NCBI GenBank assembly: GCA_947631505.1
Contig: CANRLR010000013.1
Span: 1-64,000, forward strand
Direction of reading: 5' to 3'
From: an uncultured Lachnospiraceae bacterium
Lineage (GTDB): Bacteria > Bacillota > Clostridia > Lachnospirales > Lachnospiraceae
DNA: 64,000 bases
The position numbers and the translations under genes are program-made. The notes below the pieces were generated by a model, which saw only the letters and a program-made list of their open reading frames with translations, was not told the DNA's origin and did not search any database. Each line of letters begins with the position of its first letter. The stretch's first letter is position 1. This document shows, piece after piece, positions 1-9,289 of the stretch.

Positions 1-131
1 TCTGAGCGATTTATCGCGAAGAACCGCACGAGAAATCTCGAAGAGTTTCTCGTGTCGGATCAAAGCTATTTGTTTTCACTCAGAAACAAATAGCCGTGTG
101 AAAAATATGCTATCGAGCATATTTTTCACAC
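1..131. repeat. Multi-hairpin intergenic repeat, copy A
   Basis: Positions 1-94 match 14197-14290 with only a handful of mismatches. The copy has three successive hairpins: ACGAGAAA/TTTCTCGT (29-53), GCTATTTGTTT/AAACAAATAGC (65-94), and a long one with 16-bp arms at 96-131. The third hairpin is different in the other copy. The element lies downstream of secG on the minus strand, beyond that gene's terminator, and may continue past the window edge. No reading frame accounts for the conservation. It looks like a structured RNA or DNA repeat; its function is unknown. Confidence 0.75.
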
Positions 132-160
132 TAATCTCCATTCCAAGAACTCCTAATATA

Positions 161-195
161 ACACAAAACACTCCCTCATAACATGAAGGAGTGTT
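161..195 (-). terminator. Rho-independent terminator after secG
   Basis: Read on the minus strand, an AACACTCC/GGAGTGTT stem (about 8 bp, arms 167-174 and 188-195) is followed by TTTTGTGT. It lies just past the secG stop codon and would end the ftsZ-secG transcript. Confidence 0.7.
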
Positions 196-218
196 CATTC
201 ATCGCTTAATTCTTCCCA

Positions 219-461
219 TTAACCTAACCAGGTCGTACAAAGAACAATAGAAAGAACAATAAATAATGCTGCCAAAACGGCTGTAAGCTTCACCTTAATT
301 CCCTCAGAAGAACGACCTTTGTTCTTTGACCAATAGGAATCAGAAGCCCCGGACAAAGCACCCAGTCCAGAATTTTTTCCCTCCTGCATCAATACAACAA
401 TCACAATCGCCACACAAATAAGAATGTAGGCAATCATCACGATAGTTTTTAATGTACTCAT
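219..461 (-). CDS. secG: Preprotein translocase subunit SecG
   Basis: Small inner-membrane subunit of the SecYEG channel; it assists SecA-driven export. The 80-residue protein has the family layout: a first membrane helix at about residues 5-25, the LMQEGKNSGLGALSG loop typical of Gram-positive SecG, and a second helix at about 58-78. A strong AGGAGGG site precedes the ATG. It starts only 6 bp after the ftsZ stop codon, so it is probably co-transcribed with ftsZ. In many Firmicutes secG instead sits beside rnr and smpB; what follows here lies outside the window. Confidence 0.93.
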   Translation of the reverse strand: MSTLKTIVMIAYILICVAIVIVVLMQEGKNSGLGALSGASDSYWSKNKGRSSEGIKVKLTAVLAALFIVLSIVLCTTWLG

Positions 462-467
462 TTAAAA

Positions 468-1733
468 TTAACCCTCCTGTTTCTTATTTTGGATAAAAGT
501 AGGAATTTTTATTCCTTCCATACCCTGTTTATCATTGGAACCGGAATTTGCCGAATTCCGTGGAGTAATAACTGACATTTCTTCATTCAGGGAACGGGAT
601 GTTTCCATTGGCTTCACAGCCTGAACTCTTGAAACCGGACTGTTCATCTGGCTTCCCATTCCATCTAAGAAACTAAGTCCGCTTCTCTGCGGAGCTGTGG
701 ATGTACTTTTGCTAAGAAAACTTGGTTTTGATGCTGTACCGAACTTAGCATTAAAACTGCTCATCGCACTGGCAGGAGCACCGCCCTCCAGTCCGGTGGC
801 AATCACCGTAATTGTTACCGTATCGGAACTTGACTCATCATACATAGCACCAAAGATAATCGTTGCCTCTTCTCCTGCAAGTTCCTGAACATAGGACGCT
901 GCCTCATTTGCCTCAATCAAACTTACCTCACCGGAAACATTGATGATAACATGCGTAGCCCCATCAATTGTTGTTTCCAGCAGAGGACTTGTGATCGCCT
1001 GCTTAACAGCTTCAATACATTTATCATCGCCCTTACCCGTACCAATTCCAATATGAGCAATTCCTTTATCTTTCATAACCGTCTGAACATCTGCAAAGTC
1101 AAGATTGATCAGTGCCGGCGTATTAATCAGATCCGTAATTCCCTGAACACCCTGTTGTAATACTTCATCTGCCTTTCTCAATGCCTCCGGCATGGTTGTC
1201 CGGCGGTCACAAATCGCTAATAATTTATCATTCGGAATTACAATCAGTGTATCAACACACTCTTTCAGCTTCTCTACCCCGCCAAGAGCATTGGTCATAC
1301 GGTTTTTTCCTTCAAAACTAAATGGTTTCGTTACAATACCTACCGTAAGCTTCCCCATATCTTTCGCAATCTTCGCCACAACAGGAGCAGCTCCTGTTCC
1401 GGTTCCGCCGCCCATACCGCATGTAACAAATACCATATCGGCATCTTTTACCACTTCTGCCAACTCTTCTTTGCTCTCTTCTGCTGCTTTCTCTCCGATT
1501 TCAGGTTTTGCACCGGCTCCCAGCCCTTTCGTCAACTTCTCACCAATCTGAATACAGATCGGAGCTTTACACCGCTTTAATATTTGCTTATCCGTATTAA
1601 CACAAACAAATTCAACGCCTTTGATCCCCTCATCTATCATTCGATTGACAGCATTATTTCCGGCTCCACCGACACCAATTACAAGCAAATTGGCTGCCAT
1701 GTTCTCTGCCTCACTGGTCATAATCTCTAACAC
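468..1733 (-). CDS. ftsZ: Cell division protein FtsZ
   Basis: Tubulin-like GTPase that forms the Z-ring at midcell and recruits the divisome. The GTP-binding signature GGGTGTG is at residues 108-114, the N-terminal [13 protein letters not shown] nucleotide loop at about 20-32, and the catalytic T7-loop motif (NLDFADV) near 215. A variable serine-rich linker leads to the C-terminal peptide IPTFIQNKK, the usual docking tail for FtsA, SepF and similar partners. Length (421 aa) is slightly above the family norm because of the linker. The start is GTG at 1731-1733, 7 nt after an AAGGAGGA site. It has its own promoter upstream and is followed closely by secG. Confidence 0.98.
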   Translation of the reverse strand: MLEIMTSEAENMAANLLVIGVGGAGNNAVNRMIDEGIKGVEFVCVNTDKQILKRCKAPICIQIGEKLTKGLGAGAKPEIGEKAAEESKEELAEVVKDADMVFVTCGMGGGTGTGAAPVVAKIAKDMGKLTVGIVTKPFSFEGKNRMTNALGGVEKLKECVDTLIVIPNDKLLAICDRRTTMPEALRKADEVLQQGVQGITDLINTPALINLDFADVQTVMKDKGIAHIGIGTGKGDDKCIEAVKQAITSPLLETTIDGATHVIINVSGEVSLIEANEAASYVQELAGEEATIIFGAMYDESSSDTVTITVIATGLEGGAPASAMSSFNAKFGTASKPSFLSKSTSTAPQRSGLSFLDGMGSQMNSPVSRVQAVKPMETSRSLNEEMSVITPRNSANSGSNDKQGMEGIKIPTFIQNKKQEG

Positions 1734-1788
1734 TACAGTTCCTCCTTCTATATAAATAGAAATACTTATACATGGTCACATATATTAT

Positions 1789-1817
1789 ATAATACTTTTT
1801 TTTCAATAAATAATCAA
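1789..1817 (-). promoter_or_regulatory. Sigma-A-type promoter for ftsZ
   Basis: On the minus strand, -35 TTGATT (1812-1817) and -10 TATTAT (1789-1794) are separated by exactly 17 bp, with a TATAAT-like sequence overlapping the -10. It lies in the AT-rich 134-bp gap between divIB and ftsZ, so ftsZ-secG can be transcribed separately from the upstream dcw genes. Confidence 0.6.
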
Positions 1818-1867
1818 GTGTAAATTTACAAAATCTATCAAATTATAGATGAAATTCCTATTTTCCA

Positions 1868-2590
1868 TTACTTCATATCCGAACGCTTAAAAATAACATC
1901 CCCTTTTACCTTATAATCTGTCATATCAATTTCACCCTTAAAATTCTTTTTCCGGGACTGTTCCAGCAAACTCGCCAAAGCAGATATCGCTTCGTCATAA
2001 TTCTCCTTCTTCCCAAGTGTTACTTTTATATTTCCGCTATATAAAAAAGCGGCATTCTTATCATCGAACTGAACCTTATCCCAAATGACACCATAATGTT
2101 GAAAAAGATTGGCAAGATTCATAATCTGTGCCAGCAATGACTCATCCTCCATAGCTACCTTATTATACAGAGAAAATGTAGTGACCGTCTTTGTTTCAAA
2201 TAATGGAATTCCTTCCATTGGTTTATCCGAACTTTTTAATACCATACCATCCTTATCAAAATAAATATATTGATTCGTATAGGCAATTCCTGCTACAATG
2301 GTCTTTTCATAAAGTTTTATATGCACCTCATTGGGTGACGGATAGCTTACCTCATACTCTCTGACAAACGGAATATCTGGTGTCAGTGACAACTTGTCCA
2401 ATAGCCAGAACGAGAGAAGATTTTTTTCAAACAGGTTGGTTTGAAACATCTCTCCCATCTGCTTTTCACCATAATAAGTGTTTCCCTCAATTGACACCTT
2501 TTGCACTTTAAAAAAGAATACGCAAAATAAAATGACTGCAAAAATAACAGCGACCGTTATCCATTTGTATCGTTTTTTTCTGTTCTCCAT
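1868..2590 (-). CDS. divIB: Cell division protein DivIB/FtsQ
   Basis: Bitopic divisome protein that links early and late division proteins and works with FtsL and DivIC. It has a short basic cytoplasmic start, one membrane helix at about residues 10-28, then an extracellular POTRA domain beginning at VQKVSIEGNTYYG, followed by the FtsQ beta domain. The 240 aa length is normal for Firmicutes DivIB. The ATG follows a GGGAG site. It lies between murA and ftsZ, the expected dcw position. The family diverges quickly, so the call rests on architecture and position as well as the POTRA start. Confidence 0.88.
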   Translation of the reverse strand: MENRKKRYKWITVAVIFAVILFCVFFFKVQKVSIEGNTYYGEKQMGEMFQTNLFEKNLLSFWLLDKLSLTPDIPFVREYEVSYPSPNEVHIKLYEKTIVAGIAYTNQYIYFDKDGMVLKSSDKPMEGIPLFETKTVTTFSLYNKVAMEDESLLAQIMNLANLFQHYGVIWDKVQFDDKNAAFLYSGNIKVTLGKKENYDEAISALASLLEQSRKKNFKGEIDMTDYKVKGDVIFKRSDMK

Positions 2591-2612
2591 TGGTTTCTCC
2601 CTTTTATTTCAA

Positions 2613-3875
2613 CTACCGCACAATAACCCCAAGTTCCCGCAATGTTTTTTCAACCTTTTCATAACCACGGTAAATATATTCCTCCTGTTCCACAACGGTC
2701 TCTCCCTCTGCCATCGCAGCCGCAATGAGAAGCCCCGCACCGCTTCTTAGATCATCGGCATATACTTTTGCCCCATGTAATTTTGTCACTCCGGTAATCC
2801 GTGCACGGTTACTGACCGTATCAATATCCGCCCCCATTTTTTTTAACTGGCTAATCATTCGCAGACGGTTTTCAAAGATTCCCTCTTCAATCGTACTGAC
2901 ACCATTTGCCCGGCTGAGAACTGCCATGAGCGGTGACTGTCCATCCGTTGGAAATCCGGGATAAGGCTTCGTGCACAAATAGGGTATCGCTCCAATCGGC
3001 CCCTCTTTTCGGATATGAATTCCCTTTTCTTCTTTCTCAATCAGACAGCCTATTCGCAAAAGCACTTCCTCCTCTGCCAGAGGAATATTTTCTCTTGTGC
3101 GGAAAAAAGCATCTCCGCCACATCCTGCAACAAGCATCGAATAAGAAAATAAAGCAATACGGTCTGAAGACAGATACCACATAACAGGATGAAGTTTCTT
3201 TACACCCTCAATGCGGATTTCCTTCGTCCCCGCCCCTTCAATTCTAGCCCCCATGTCACACAGGAAATGACAGAGCTCTACAATTTCCGGTTCTCTTGCC
3301 GCATTTTCAAGTATGGTTATTCCTTCCCTTTTTACTGCTAATAACAGAACATTCTCTGTCGCCCCCACACTGGGAAAGGCAAGGGAAACCCTTTTTTCTC
3401 TTATCTCTTTCCCGGTAAAAGGAAAATTCTTTTCTTCTCTGCACTCAATGTATTCTTCCCCTTCTCTCGTCTTGATCCCTAATGTCCGGAATGCTTTCAA
3501 ATGTAAATCAATCGGACGGCTTCCAATGGAACAGCCACCAGGATATTGAATCTGGACCGTTCCAAAACGGGAGAGCATTGCTCCGAGCAGAAGCACCGAG
3601 GCACGTATCTCTTTTACTGCCTTCTCCTCCACAGAAGAACTCTCGACGGAGCCGGAAAAAATTTTTAATTCCCCTTTCTGGAAGGTCACTTTTCCTCCGA
3701 TTCCCCGTATCACTCCAGCCATTGCATGGACATCTGTAATATCCGGACAATGCCGGATAACCGTTTCTCCATCACAAAGCAATGCGGCCGCCATCATAGG
3801 CAGCACTGCATTTTTAGAGCCTTGAATTTCAATCTCGCCCTGTATCCGATTACCACCACAGATTTCGATTGCCAC
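2613..3875 (-). CDS. murA: UDP-N-acetylglucosamine 1-carboxyvinyltransferase
   Basis: First committed step of peptidoglycan synthesis: transfers enolpyruvate from PEP to UDP-GlcNAc in the cytoplasm. The substrate-binding KN pair is at 21-22 in GSKNAVLP. The catalytic cysteine is Cys115 in GGCSIGSRP, exactly the E. coli numbering, so fosfomycin should be able to alkylate it. The 420 aa length matches the family. The start appears to be GTG with a weak ribosome site. In this cluster murA stands between ftsW and divIB, where many bacteria carry murG and murB. A second MurA copy elsewhere cannot be excluded. Confidence 0.96.
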   Translation of the reverse strand: MAIEICGGNRIQGEIEIQGSKNAVLPMMAAALLCDGETVIRHCPDITDVHAMAGVIRGIGGKVTFQKGELKIFSGSVESSSVEEKAVKEIRASVLLLGAMLSRFGTVQIQYPGGCSIGSRPIDLHLKAFRTLGIKTREGEEYIECREEKNFPFTGKEIREKRVSLAFPSVGATENVLLLAVKREGITILENAAREPEIVELCHFLCDMGARIEGAGTKEIRIEGVKKLHPVMWYLSSDRIALFSYSMLVAGCGGDAFFRTRENIPLAEEEVLLRIGCLIEKEEKGIHIRKEGPIGAIPYLCTKPYPGFPTDGQSPLMAVLSRANGVSTIEEGIFENRLRMISQLKKMGADIDTVSNRARITGVTKLHGAKVYADDLRSGAGLLIAAAMAEGETVVEQEEYIYRGYEKVEKTLRELGVIVR

Positions 3876-3942
3876 TGATTCACCATACCAATATGTTCTT
3901 AACCTTATTGTATGTGAGTTCCTCCTGCAAGTGCAAAACTCT

Positions 3943-5073
3943 TTAAGTATTTTTACACCGGGAAGATATGCCGAGCACCAGCCCCATCTCAGCCATCAAT
4001 ATCATAACGGATGTACCACCATAACTAATGAATGGCAGCGGAATACCTGTCGAAGGCATGGAGTTTGTGACTACCGCTATATTTAAAATAACCTGTGTTG
4101 CAATATGAATCATAACACCGGTACAGAGCAGGGAAGAAAAGAGATCCGGTGCTGTCATAGCCGTATTCAATACCCGCCACAACAGAAAAATAAACATTAT
4201 AATTACAATACCTGCTCCAACCATTCCCAATTCCTCACATATAATGGCAAAAATCATATCGTTGTGAGATTCAGGAATAAATCCGAGCTTCTGCATACTT
4301 TCACCCAGACCGCTTCCGAAAATACCGCCAGAAGCAATCGCATACAGTCCTTGCAAGATCTGAAATCCCTTTGGATGGGTTTCCACATTGAGCCATATAT
4401 CGAACCGCCCGGAACGAAACGAGTCACCAAAGAAAACATATAGGGCAATCGCCCCCACTCCAATCAGTCCCAATAATACATACAGCCGTTTCCTTTTTGC
4501 TGCCACAAAACACATGCCAAAGGCAATAACAAACACAACAATGGCGGTACTTAAATTTTCCATAGCTACCAAAACAATAAGAAGTCCGACAGGAATGAAC
4601 ACTCTGGCAATTCCGGCAATGGAACTCATATCCTTTGGCCGCTTTTGGATAAAATAGGCGGCGATGAGAATAACAGCAATTTTTGTTATTTCTGAGGGCT
4701 GGATGGAAATTGGGCCAAGGAATATCCAACGCTTGGCACCATTTTTCTCTGTACCGATAAACAGGACCAGTATTTGCAGCACAACTGCCACAAAATAAAT
4801 AAAAGTAATGAACCGAATACGAATTAACGGTAAATGTGCCAAATACTTTTTATACGAAAAACGACTGACAATAAACATTGCCACGACACCAGCTGCTACT
4901 CCGACTGCCTGCTTTTTGAGAAAAAAAGCAGAGTCATGATATTTCACCTGCGAAGTATAAGAACTGGCACTGTATATCATCAGCATGCCAAAGCCCACCA
5001 GACACAGCGTAATCAACAACAAACTGTAGTCAAAAGAACTATGTACGGTGTCTTTCTTTTTCGGTGTCTGCAC
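3943..5073 (-). CDS. ftsW: SEDS glycosyltransferase FtsW/SpoVE
   Basis: Polytopic membrane enzyme of the SEDS family that polymerises lipid II into glycan strands, paired with a class B PBP. About ten hydrophobic segments are visible. The conserved stretch with FGSGLGES and [10 protein letters not shown] (about residues 250-275) is a SEDS signature, and the C-terminal PFISYGGTS motif is present. It begins with GTG after a G-rich ribosome site, 15 bp downstream of murD. Position in the dcw cluster favours FtsW; the sporulation paralogue SpoVE has the same appearance, and sequence reading cannot separate them. Confidence 0.93.
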   Translation of the reverse strand: MQTPKKKDTVHSSFDYSLLLITLCLVGFGMLMIYSASSYTSQVKYHDSAFFLKKQAVGVAAGVVAMFIVSRFSYKKYLAHLPLIRIRFITFIYFVAVVLQILVLFIGTEKNGAKRWIFLGPISIQPSEITKIAVILIAAYFIQKRPKDMSSIAGIARVFIPVGLLIVLVAMENLSTAIVVFVIAFGMCFVAAKRKRLYVLLGLIGVGAIALYVFFGDSFRSGRFDIWLNVETHPKGFQILQGLYAIASGGIFGSGLGESMQKLGFIPESHNDMIFAIICEELGMVGAGIVIIMFIFLLWRVLNTAMTAPDLFSSLLCTGVMIHIATQVILNIAVVTNSMPSTGIPLPFISYGGTSVMILMAEMGLVLGISSRCKNT

Positions 5074-5088
5074 GGACTAACCCCCCTT

Positions 5089-6417
5089 TTATAGATTCTT
5101 AACGAAATCTTTGAACATACATCCCCTCTGTTCATAGGAATCGAACATATCCCAGCTGGCACATGCCGGGGACAATAATACAGCATCCCCGTCTACGGCA
5201 AGCTCTGCTGCACGTTTTACTGCCTGTTCCAGACTATCTACCAATTCATATTCCGTAAAACCGTTCCTCTCTGCTGTTTCTGCAATTTTTTCTTTTGTTT
5301 CACCCATTAACAATAATTTCTTTACCTTTCCATCGAATGCCTGAATCCATTCATCGAACTCACCGCCCTTATCATAGCCTCCGCCAATTAATACGGTCGG
5401 TCTGCTCATGGACTGAATCCCCTTAATCGCCGCATCCGGGTTCGTCCCCTTGGAATCGTTGTAATATTCCACGCCCGCTACGGTCTTCACATATTCCACA
5501 CGATGTTCTACCGCTTGAAAACTTTTTACTGCCTTTATAATTGTATCCATTGGCACGCCCATCTCTCTTGTCATCAGAATGGCCGCCATAATATTTTCAC
5601 AGTTATGGTCGCCCGGTATGCTGCTCTCTGACATATTCATCAGAACCTCTCCGGTAGCACCATCCACTATATCTTTCTCTTCATTTTGATACAGACCATT
5701 TTGAATTTTTTGCTTACTGCTGAAAAAAGCTACCCGGCATGGCAAAGACGAAGCACGGGTCCGAAGCACATCATCCTCATAATTCAATACACAGAGTTCT
5801 TCCCTTGACTGATTTTTCGTAATGTCCAATTTCGTATTAATATAGCACTCCATCGTTTTATGGCGGTTTAAATGGTCTGGTGTAATATTTAACACTGCAC
5901 TGACCTTGGGACAGAATGTATCAATCGTCTCCAGTTGAAAACTGCTGATTTCTGCCACTGTCACGGAACGCTCCGTGCTCTTCTCTACTTCCTTCGTGTA
6001 AGGGTTTCCAATATTTCCTACCACAAAAGTCTCTTTATTATAGGCTTTCATAATTTCTCCCACAAGAGTTGTTGTGGTTGTTTTACCATTGGTTCCGGTA
6101 ATTCCCATTACCGTTCCTTTTTCCATTAAAAAGGCTAATTCTATTTCTCCGATAATCGGAATATTCTTTTCCCTCAGTGCCTCCGCCAGTGAAATTGTGA
6201 GAGGGACACCCGGACTAAAAACAGCACAGTCAAGAGTAACCAGAACATCTTCTGGAATCGATCCCAAATACACAGGAACATCATATCCGGAGATATCTAA
6301 ATCTTCCTTCCCGTCATAAAGACAAACGTTTGCTCCCATCTTGTTCAGTAATTCATAAGCTGCCAAACCACTTTTTCCAAGTCCGACAACTACTACATTC
6401 TTCTCTGCTAATGTCAT
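5089..6417 (-). CDS. murD: UDP-N-acetylmuramoyl-L-alanine:D-glutamate ligase
   Basis: Cytoplasmic ATP-dependent ligase adding D-glutamate to UDP-MurNAc-L-Ala. It has an N-terminal Rossmann-type UDP-binding domain (VVVVGLGKSG), the Mur ligase P-loop GITGTNGKTTTT at about residue 105, and the C-terminal ligase domain with YNDSKGTNPDA. I place the start at the ATG opening MTLAEKN because a GAGAGAGG site lies about 10 nt before it. An in-frame ATG 21 nt upstream has no comparable site. It follows mraY directly. Confidence 0.96.
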   Translation of the reverse strand: MTLAEKNVVVVGLGKSGLAAYELLNKMGANVCLYDGKEDLDISGYDVPVYLGSIPEDVLVTLDCAVFSPGVPLTISLAEALREKNIPIIGEIELAFLMEKGTVMGITGTNGKTTTTTLVGEIMKAYNKETFVVGNIGNPYTKEVEKSTERSVTVAEISSFQLETIDTFCPKVSAVLNITPDHLNRHKTMECYINTKLDITKNQSREELCVLNYEDDVLRTRASSLPCRVAFFSSKQKIQNGLYQNEEKDIVDGATGEVLMNMSESSIPGDHNCENIMAAILMTREMGVPMDTIIKAVKSFQAVEHRVEYVKTVAGVEYYNDSKGTNPDAAIKGIQSMSRPTVLIGGGYDKGGEFDEWIQAFDGKVKKLLLMGETKEKIAETAERNGFTEYELVDSLEQAVKRAAELAVDGDAVLLSPACASWDMFDSYEQRGCMFKDFVKNL

Positions 6418-6444
6418 CTTTATCCATCCTCTCTCCATCTACTT

Positions 6445-7413
6445 TTATCGCAATGCCATCATACCGATCAGACATAATAACGCAGTTACAATGCTAAATG
6501 CTGCCACCACCTGAGTTTCCGAATATCCGCATAATTCAAAATGATGATGAATGGGAGCCATTTTAAAAATTCGCTTTCCATGGGTTATTTTAAAATAGGT
6601 CACCTGAATAATTACAGAAAGTACCTCTACCAAATAAATTAATCCAACAATCACAATAAACAACGGCATATGAAGCATTAGTGCAATAGACGCAACAAAT
6701 CCGCCTAAAGCAAGGGAACCGGTATCTCCCATAAACACCCTTGCCGGATAGGTATTGAATAATAAAAAGCCAAGCAGGCTTCCAATAACAGCAGTGATAA
6801 TCGGTGTCATGTTCGCATTCACAGATAAGGCGGCAATCGCAAAAAAGGTTGCTACAATAACCGTTACACCAGATGCCAGACCATCTAGACCATCCGTAAA
6901 ATTCACACCATTTACCGTACCAAGCACAACAATGAAAACAAATACAACAAAAAGCCACGTTGGCATGCTATATCCCGTTCCATCTACAAAAGGAATCTTA
7001 ATGCTGGTATCTAATCCTGCCACGTTAAAATAATAATAAATAAACACGACGGTCACAAGAATCTGCAGTGACATTTTCTGAATCGGTGTCAGACCTAATG
7101 AGCGTTTCTTCACTACCTTAATATAGTCATCTAAAAATCCAATCAGACCAAAACCGAGAGTCATAAAAAGAACAGGAATAATATCGGGGTACTTTTTTAC
7201 ATAAATCAAAGACGTAATAAGGATACTTGCCAGAATCACAAGGCCTCCCATCGTAGGAGTTCCATTTTTCTTGAGATGGGATTCCGGTCCCTCGTCACGG
7301 ATTGTCTGACCAAATTTTAGTTTCTGCAAAAACGGAATGATGACCGGACACAATACAACACTAACTAAAAAAGAAATAATGACCGGCATCAATACACTCA
7401 AATTCAAATTCAT
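6445..7413 (-). CDS. mraY: Phospho-MurNAc-pentapeptide transferase
   Basis: Integral membrane enzyme that makes lipid I from UDP-MurNAc-pentapeptide and undecaprenyl phosphate. There are about ten membrane segments. Hallmarks are the aspartate-rich loop GFLDDYIKV near residue 90, the NFTDGLDGLASG motif near 175, and the HHHFELCG histidine motif near 290. Length 322 aa is typical. An AGAGGTG site precedes the ATG. It sits between murD and the PBP genes, as expected for the cluster. Confidence 0.97.
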   Translation of the reverse strand: MNLNLSVLMPVIISFLVSVVLCPVIIPFLQKLKFGQTIRDEGPESHLKKNGTPTMGGLVILASILITSLIYVKKYPDIIPVLFMTLGFGLIGFLDDYIKVVKKRSLGLTPIQKMSLQILVTVVFIYYYFNVAGLDTSIKIPFVDGTGYSMPTWLFVVFVFIVVLGTVNGVNFTDGLDGLASGVTVIVATFFAIAALSVNANMTPIITAVIGSLLGFLLFNTYPARVFMGDTGSLALGGFVASIALMLHMPLFIVIVGLIYLVEVLSVIIQVTYFKITHGKRIFKMAPIHHHFELCGYSETQVVAAFSIVTALLCLIGMMALR

Positions 7414-7496
7414 ATTTTACACCTCTTTTTATCTTATTAGGTACGTTTACGCACGTGTCTATTTTATACCATTACGGCTTTCACCGCAAGTCTTTA

Positions 7497-9218
7497 TTAT
7501 TTGCTTTCCAGCAGATACGGCAAAATATTGGAATAAAGAGTAGAGATTGCCGGAGCCGCCACCGTTCCACCATAATATAATCCCTGCGGTTCATCAATTC
7601 TTACCAGTGCAATCACTTGCGGATTCTCAACTGGTGCAAAACCAATCGTAGAAGCAATATACTTTCCATTGCCCCGCGGAAGTTTCTGACTGGTTCCCGT
7701 CTTTGCTCCCACTGTATAGCCTTCTACTCCGGCATTTTTACCGGTTCCCTCAGATACCACTTTTCCCAGCGCCTCTCTCACCAGATCAGATGTTTTCTTG
7801 GAGACCACCTCATCTCCGCCCTCATACTTAAATTTCCTCATACACGAGCCATCTGCACTTACCGCACTGACTCCAAAATGAGGAGTAATGCTCTTTCCTC
7901 CATTAATAATGGATGCCGCACAGGTAATCAAGCGGATTGGTGACATCTGAAAAGACTGTCCAAAGGAAATGGTTGCCAGCTCCACAGCTCCTACATTTTT
8001 TTGCTTATGCATAATGGTTACTGCCTCTCCCGGCACATCAATACCTGTTTTTTGCAAAGCTCCGAATTTCGTCAATTCTTTATAAAAATTCGATACCCCC
8101 ACCCGGGCACCTACTTCCATAAAAACAGGGTTACAGGAATTCATGATTCCTTCTAAAAAAGTTTCACTGCCATGTCCTGTTGTTTTGTGGCATCGAATCC
8201 GCCGGTCCTCTACCATTTTATATCCCGGACAGTGAAAACGGTCTGACATGGTGACTACCCCTGTTTCCAGTGCTGCCGCAGTTGTCAGAATTTTAAAGGT
8301 CGAACCCGGTTCATAGGTATCGGATACACATTCGTTCCGCCACATGGCATTTAATTGTTTATTCTTTTCCTGTGCTGATAAAGCTCCCATCCCCTGTGGC
8401 AACGTATAAGGATCGTTCAAATTAAATTCGGGTGCTCCTACCATCGCATAAATCTCACCGTTATTGGGATTCATAATTATAATTTCCACACTTTTTGCCT
8501 TTTTCTTTTCCATTAATGTGTCTGCCACCTGATCCGCATACTCCATCATGGTCAAGTCAAGACTGGTATTTAACGTCCAGCCTCCTACCGGCTCGATTCG
8601 GTCCTCTGCACCATTTTCAATTTCCGTTCCATTCGCTGTTGTCATCGTAAGAATGGAGCCATCCATTCCTTTCAAATAAGATTCATAAGTAACTTCAAGG
8701 CCAATAATTCCCTGATTATCACTGCCGGTAAATCCAAGAACCTTGGACGCCAGAGAATCATATTGGTATTCCCTTTTATAGTCTTCATCGACGGTCACTC
8801 CCGCCAATTTATAGTCACGTATTCTATCTGATGTTTCTTTATCCACATTGGACTTTACTTTCTCACGGGAAGAAACTTTCTCCACTTTTTTTCGGAGCGT
8901 CTCCTCATCTAATTGCAATTCCCTGCTCAATAAGCGGATTACTTTTTCTGGTTCCTTTATTTGACTATGAATAACGGATATCGTTGATACGGAACGATTA
9001 CCGGCAAGAATTTTCCCGTTTCTGTCAAGAATTTTCCCTCGTTCTGCTTTAATCTTACGTTCTCTTTCGTGAAGTTCTTTCGCCTGAACTCCAAAATAAT
9101 CTGCACGCCAGATCATTAAATACCCTAGGCGCACAAAAATACATACAAGTATCAGAGCGAAAACAAAAAATACCAAAAGCATGTTTTGCCGTTGGTATGT
9201 TTTGTGCCGATTCCACAT
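7497..9218 (-). CDS. Class B penicillin-binding protein (FtsI/SpoVD-type)
   Basis: Membrane-anchored D,D-transpeptidase that crosslinks septal or spore peptidoglycan. One N-terminal helix (about residues 15-35) precedes the dimerisation domain and then the transpeptidase domain, with its three active-site motifs: STFK near residue 305, SCN near 360 and KTGT near 505. There is no C-terminal PASTA domain, unlike Bacillus SpoVD/PBP2b. The chosen ATG has a GGGGTGG stretch just upstream; a TTG six codons earlier is an alternative. It lies directly downstream of a second, related PBP gene. Which of the two serves vegetative division is undecided. Confidence 0.92.
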   Translation of the reverse strand: MWNRHKTYQRQNMLLVFFVFALILVCIFVRLGYLMIWRADYFGVQAKELHERERKIKAERGKILDRNGKILAGNRSVSTISVIHSQIKEPEKVIRLLSRELQLDEETLRKKVEKVSSREKVKSNVDKETSDRIRDYKLAGVTVDEDYKREYQYDSLASKVLGFTGSDNQGIIGLEVTYESYLKGMDGSILTMTTANGTEIENGAEDRIEPVGGWTLNTSLDLTMMEYADQVADTLMEKKKAKSVEIIIMNPNNGEIYAMVGAPEFNLNDPYTLPQGMGALSAQEKNKQLNAMWRNECVSDTYEPGSTFKILTTAAALETGVVTMSDRFHCPGYKMVEDRRIRCHKTTGHGSETFLEGIMNSCNPVFMEVGARVGVSNFYKELTKFGALQKTGIDVPGEAVTIMHKQKNVGAVELATISFGQSFQMSPIRLITCAASIINGGKSITPHFGVSAVSADGSCMRKFKYEGGDEVVSKKTSDLVREALGKVVSEGTGKNAGVEGYTVGAKTGTSQKLPRGNGKYIASTIGFAPVENPQVIALVRIDEPQGLYYGGTVAAPAISTLYSNILPYLLESK

Positions 9219-9289
9219 AAGCCACCCCGAATGCAATCATCCCTATAGTTTATTGCATTCTCTCTCATGATATGCTTAATAATGAACAA

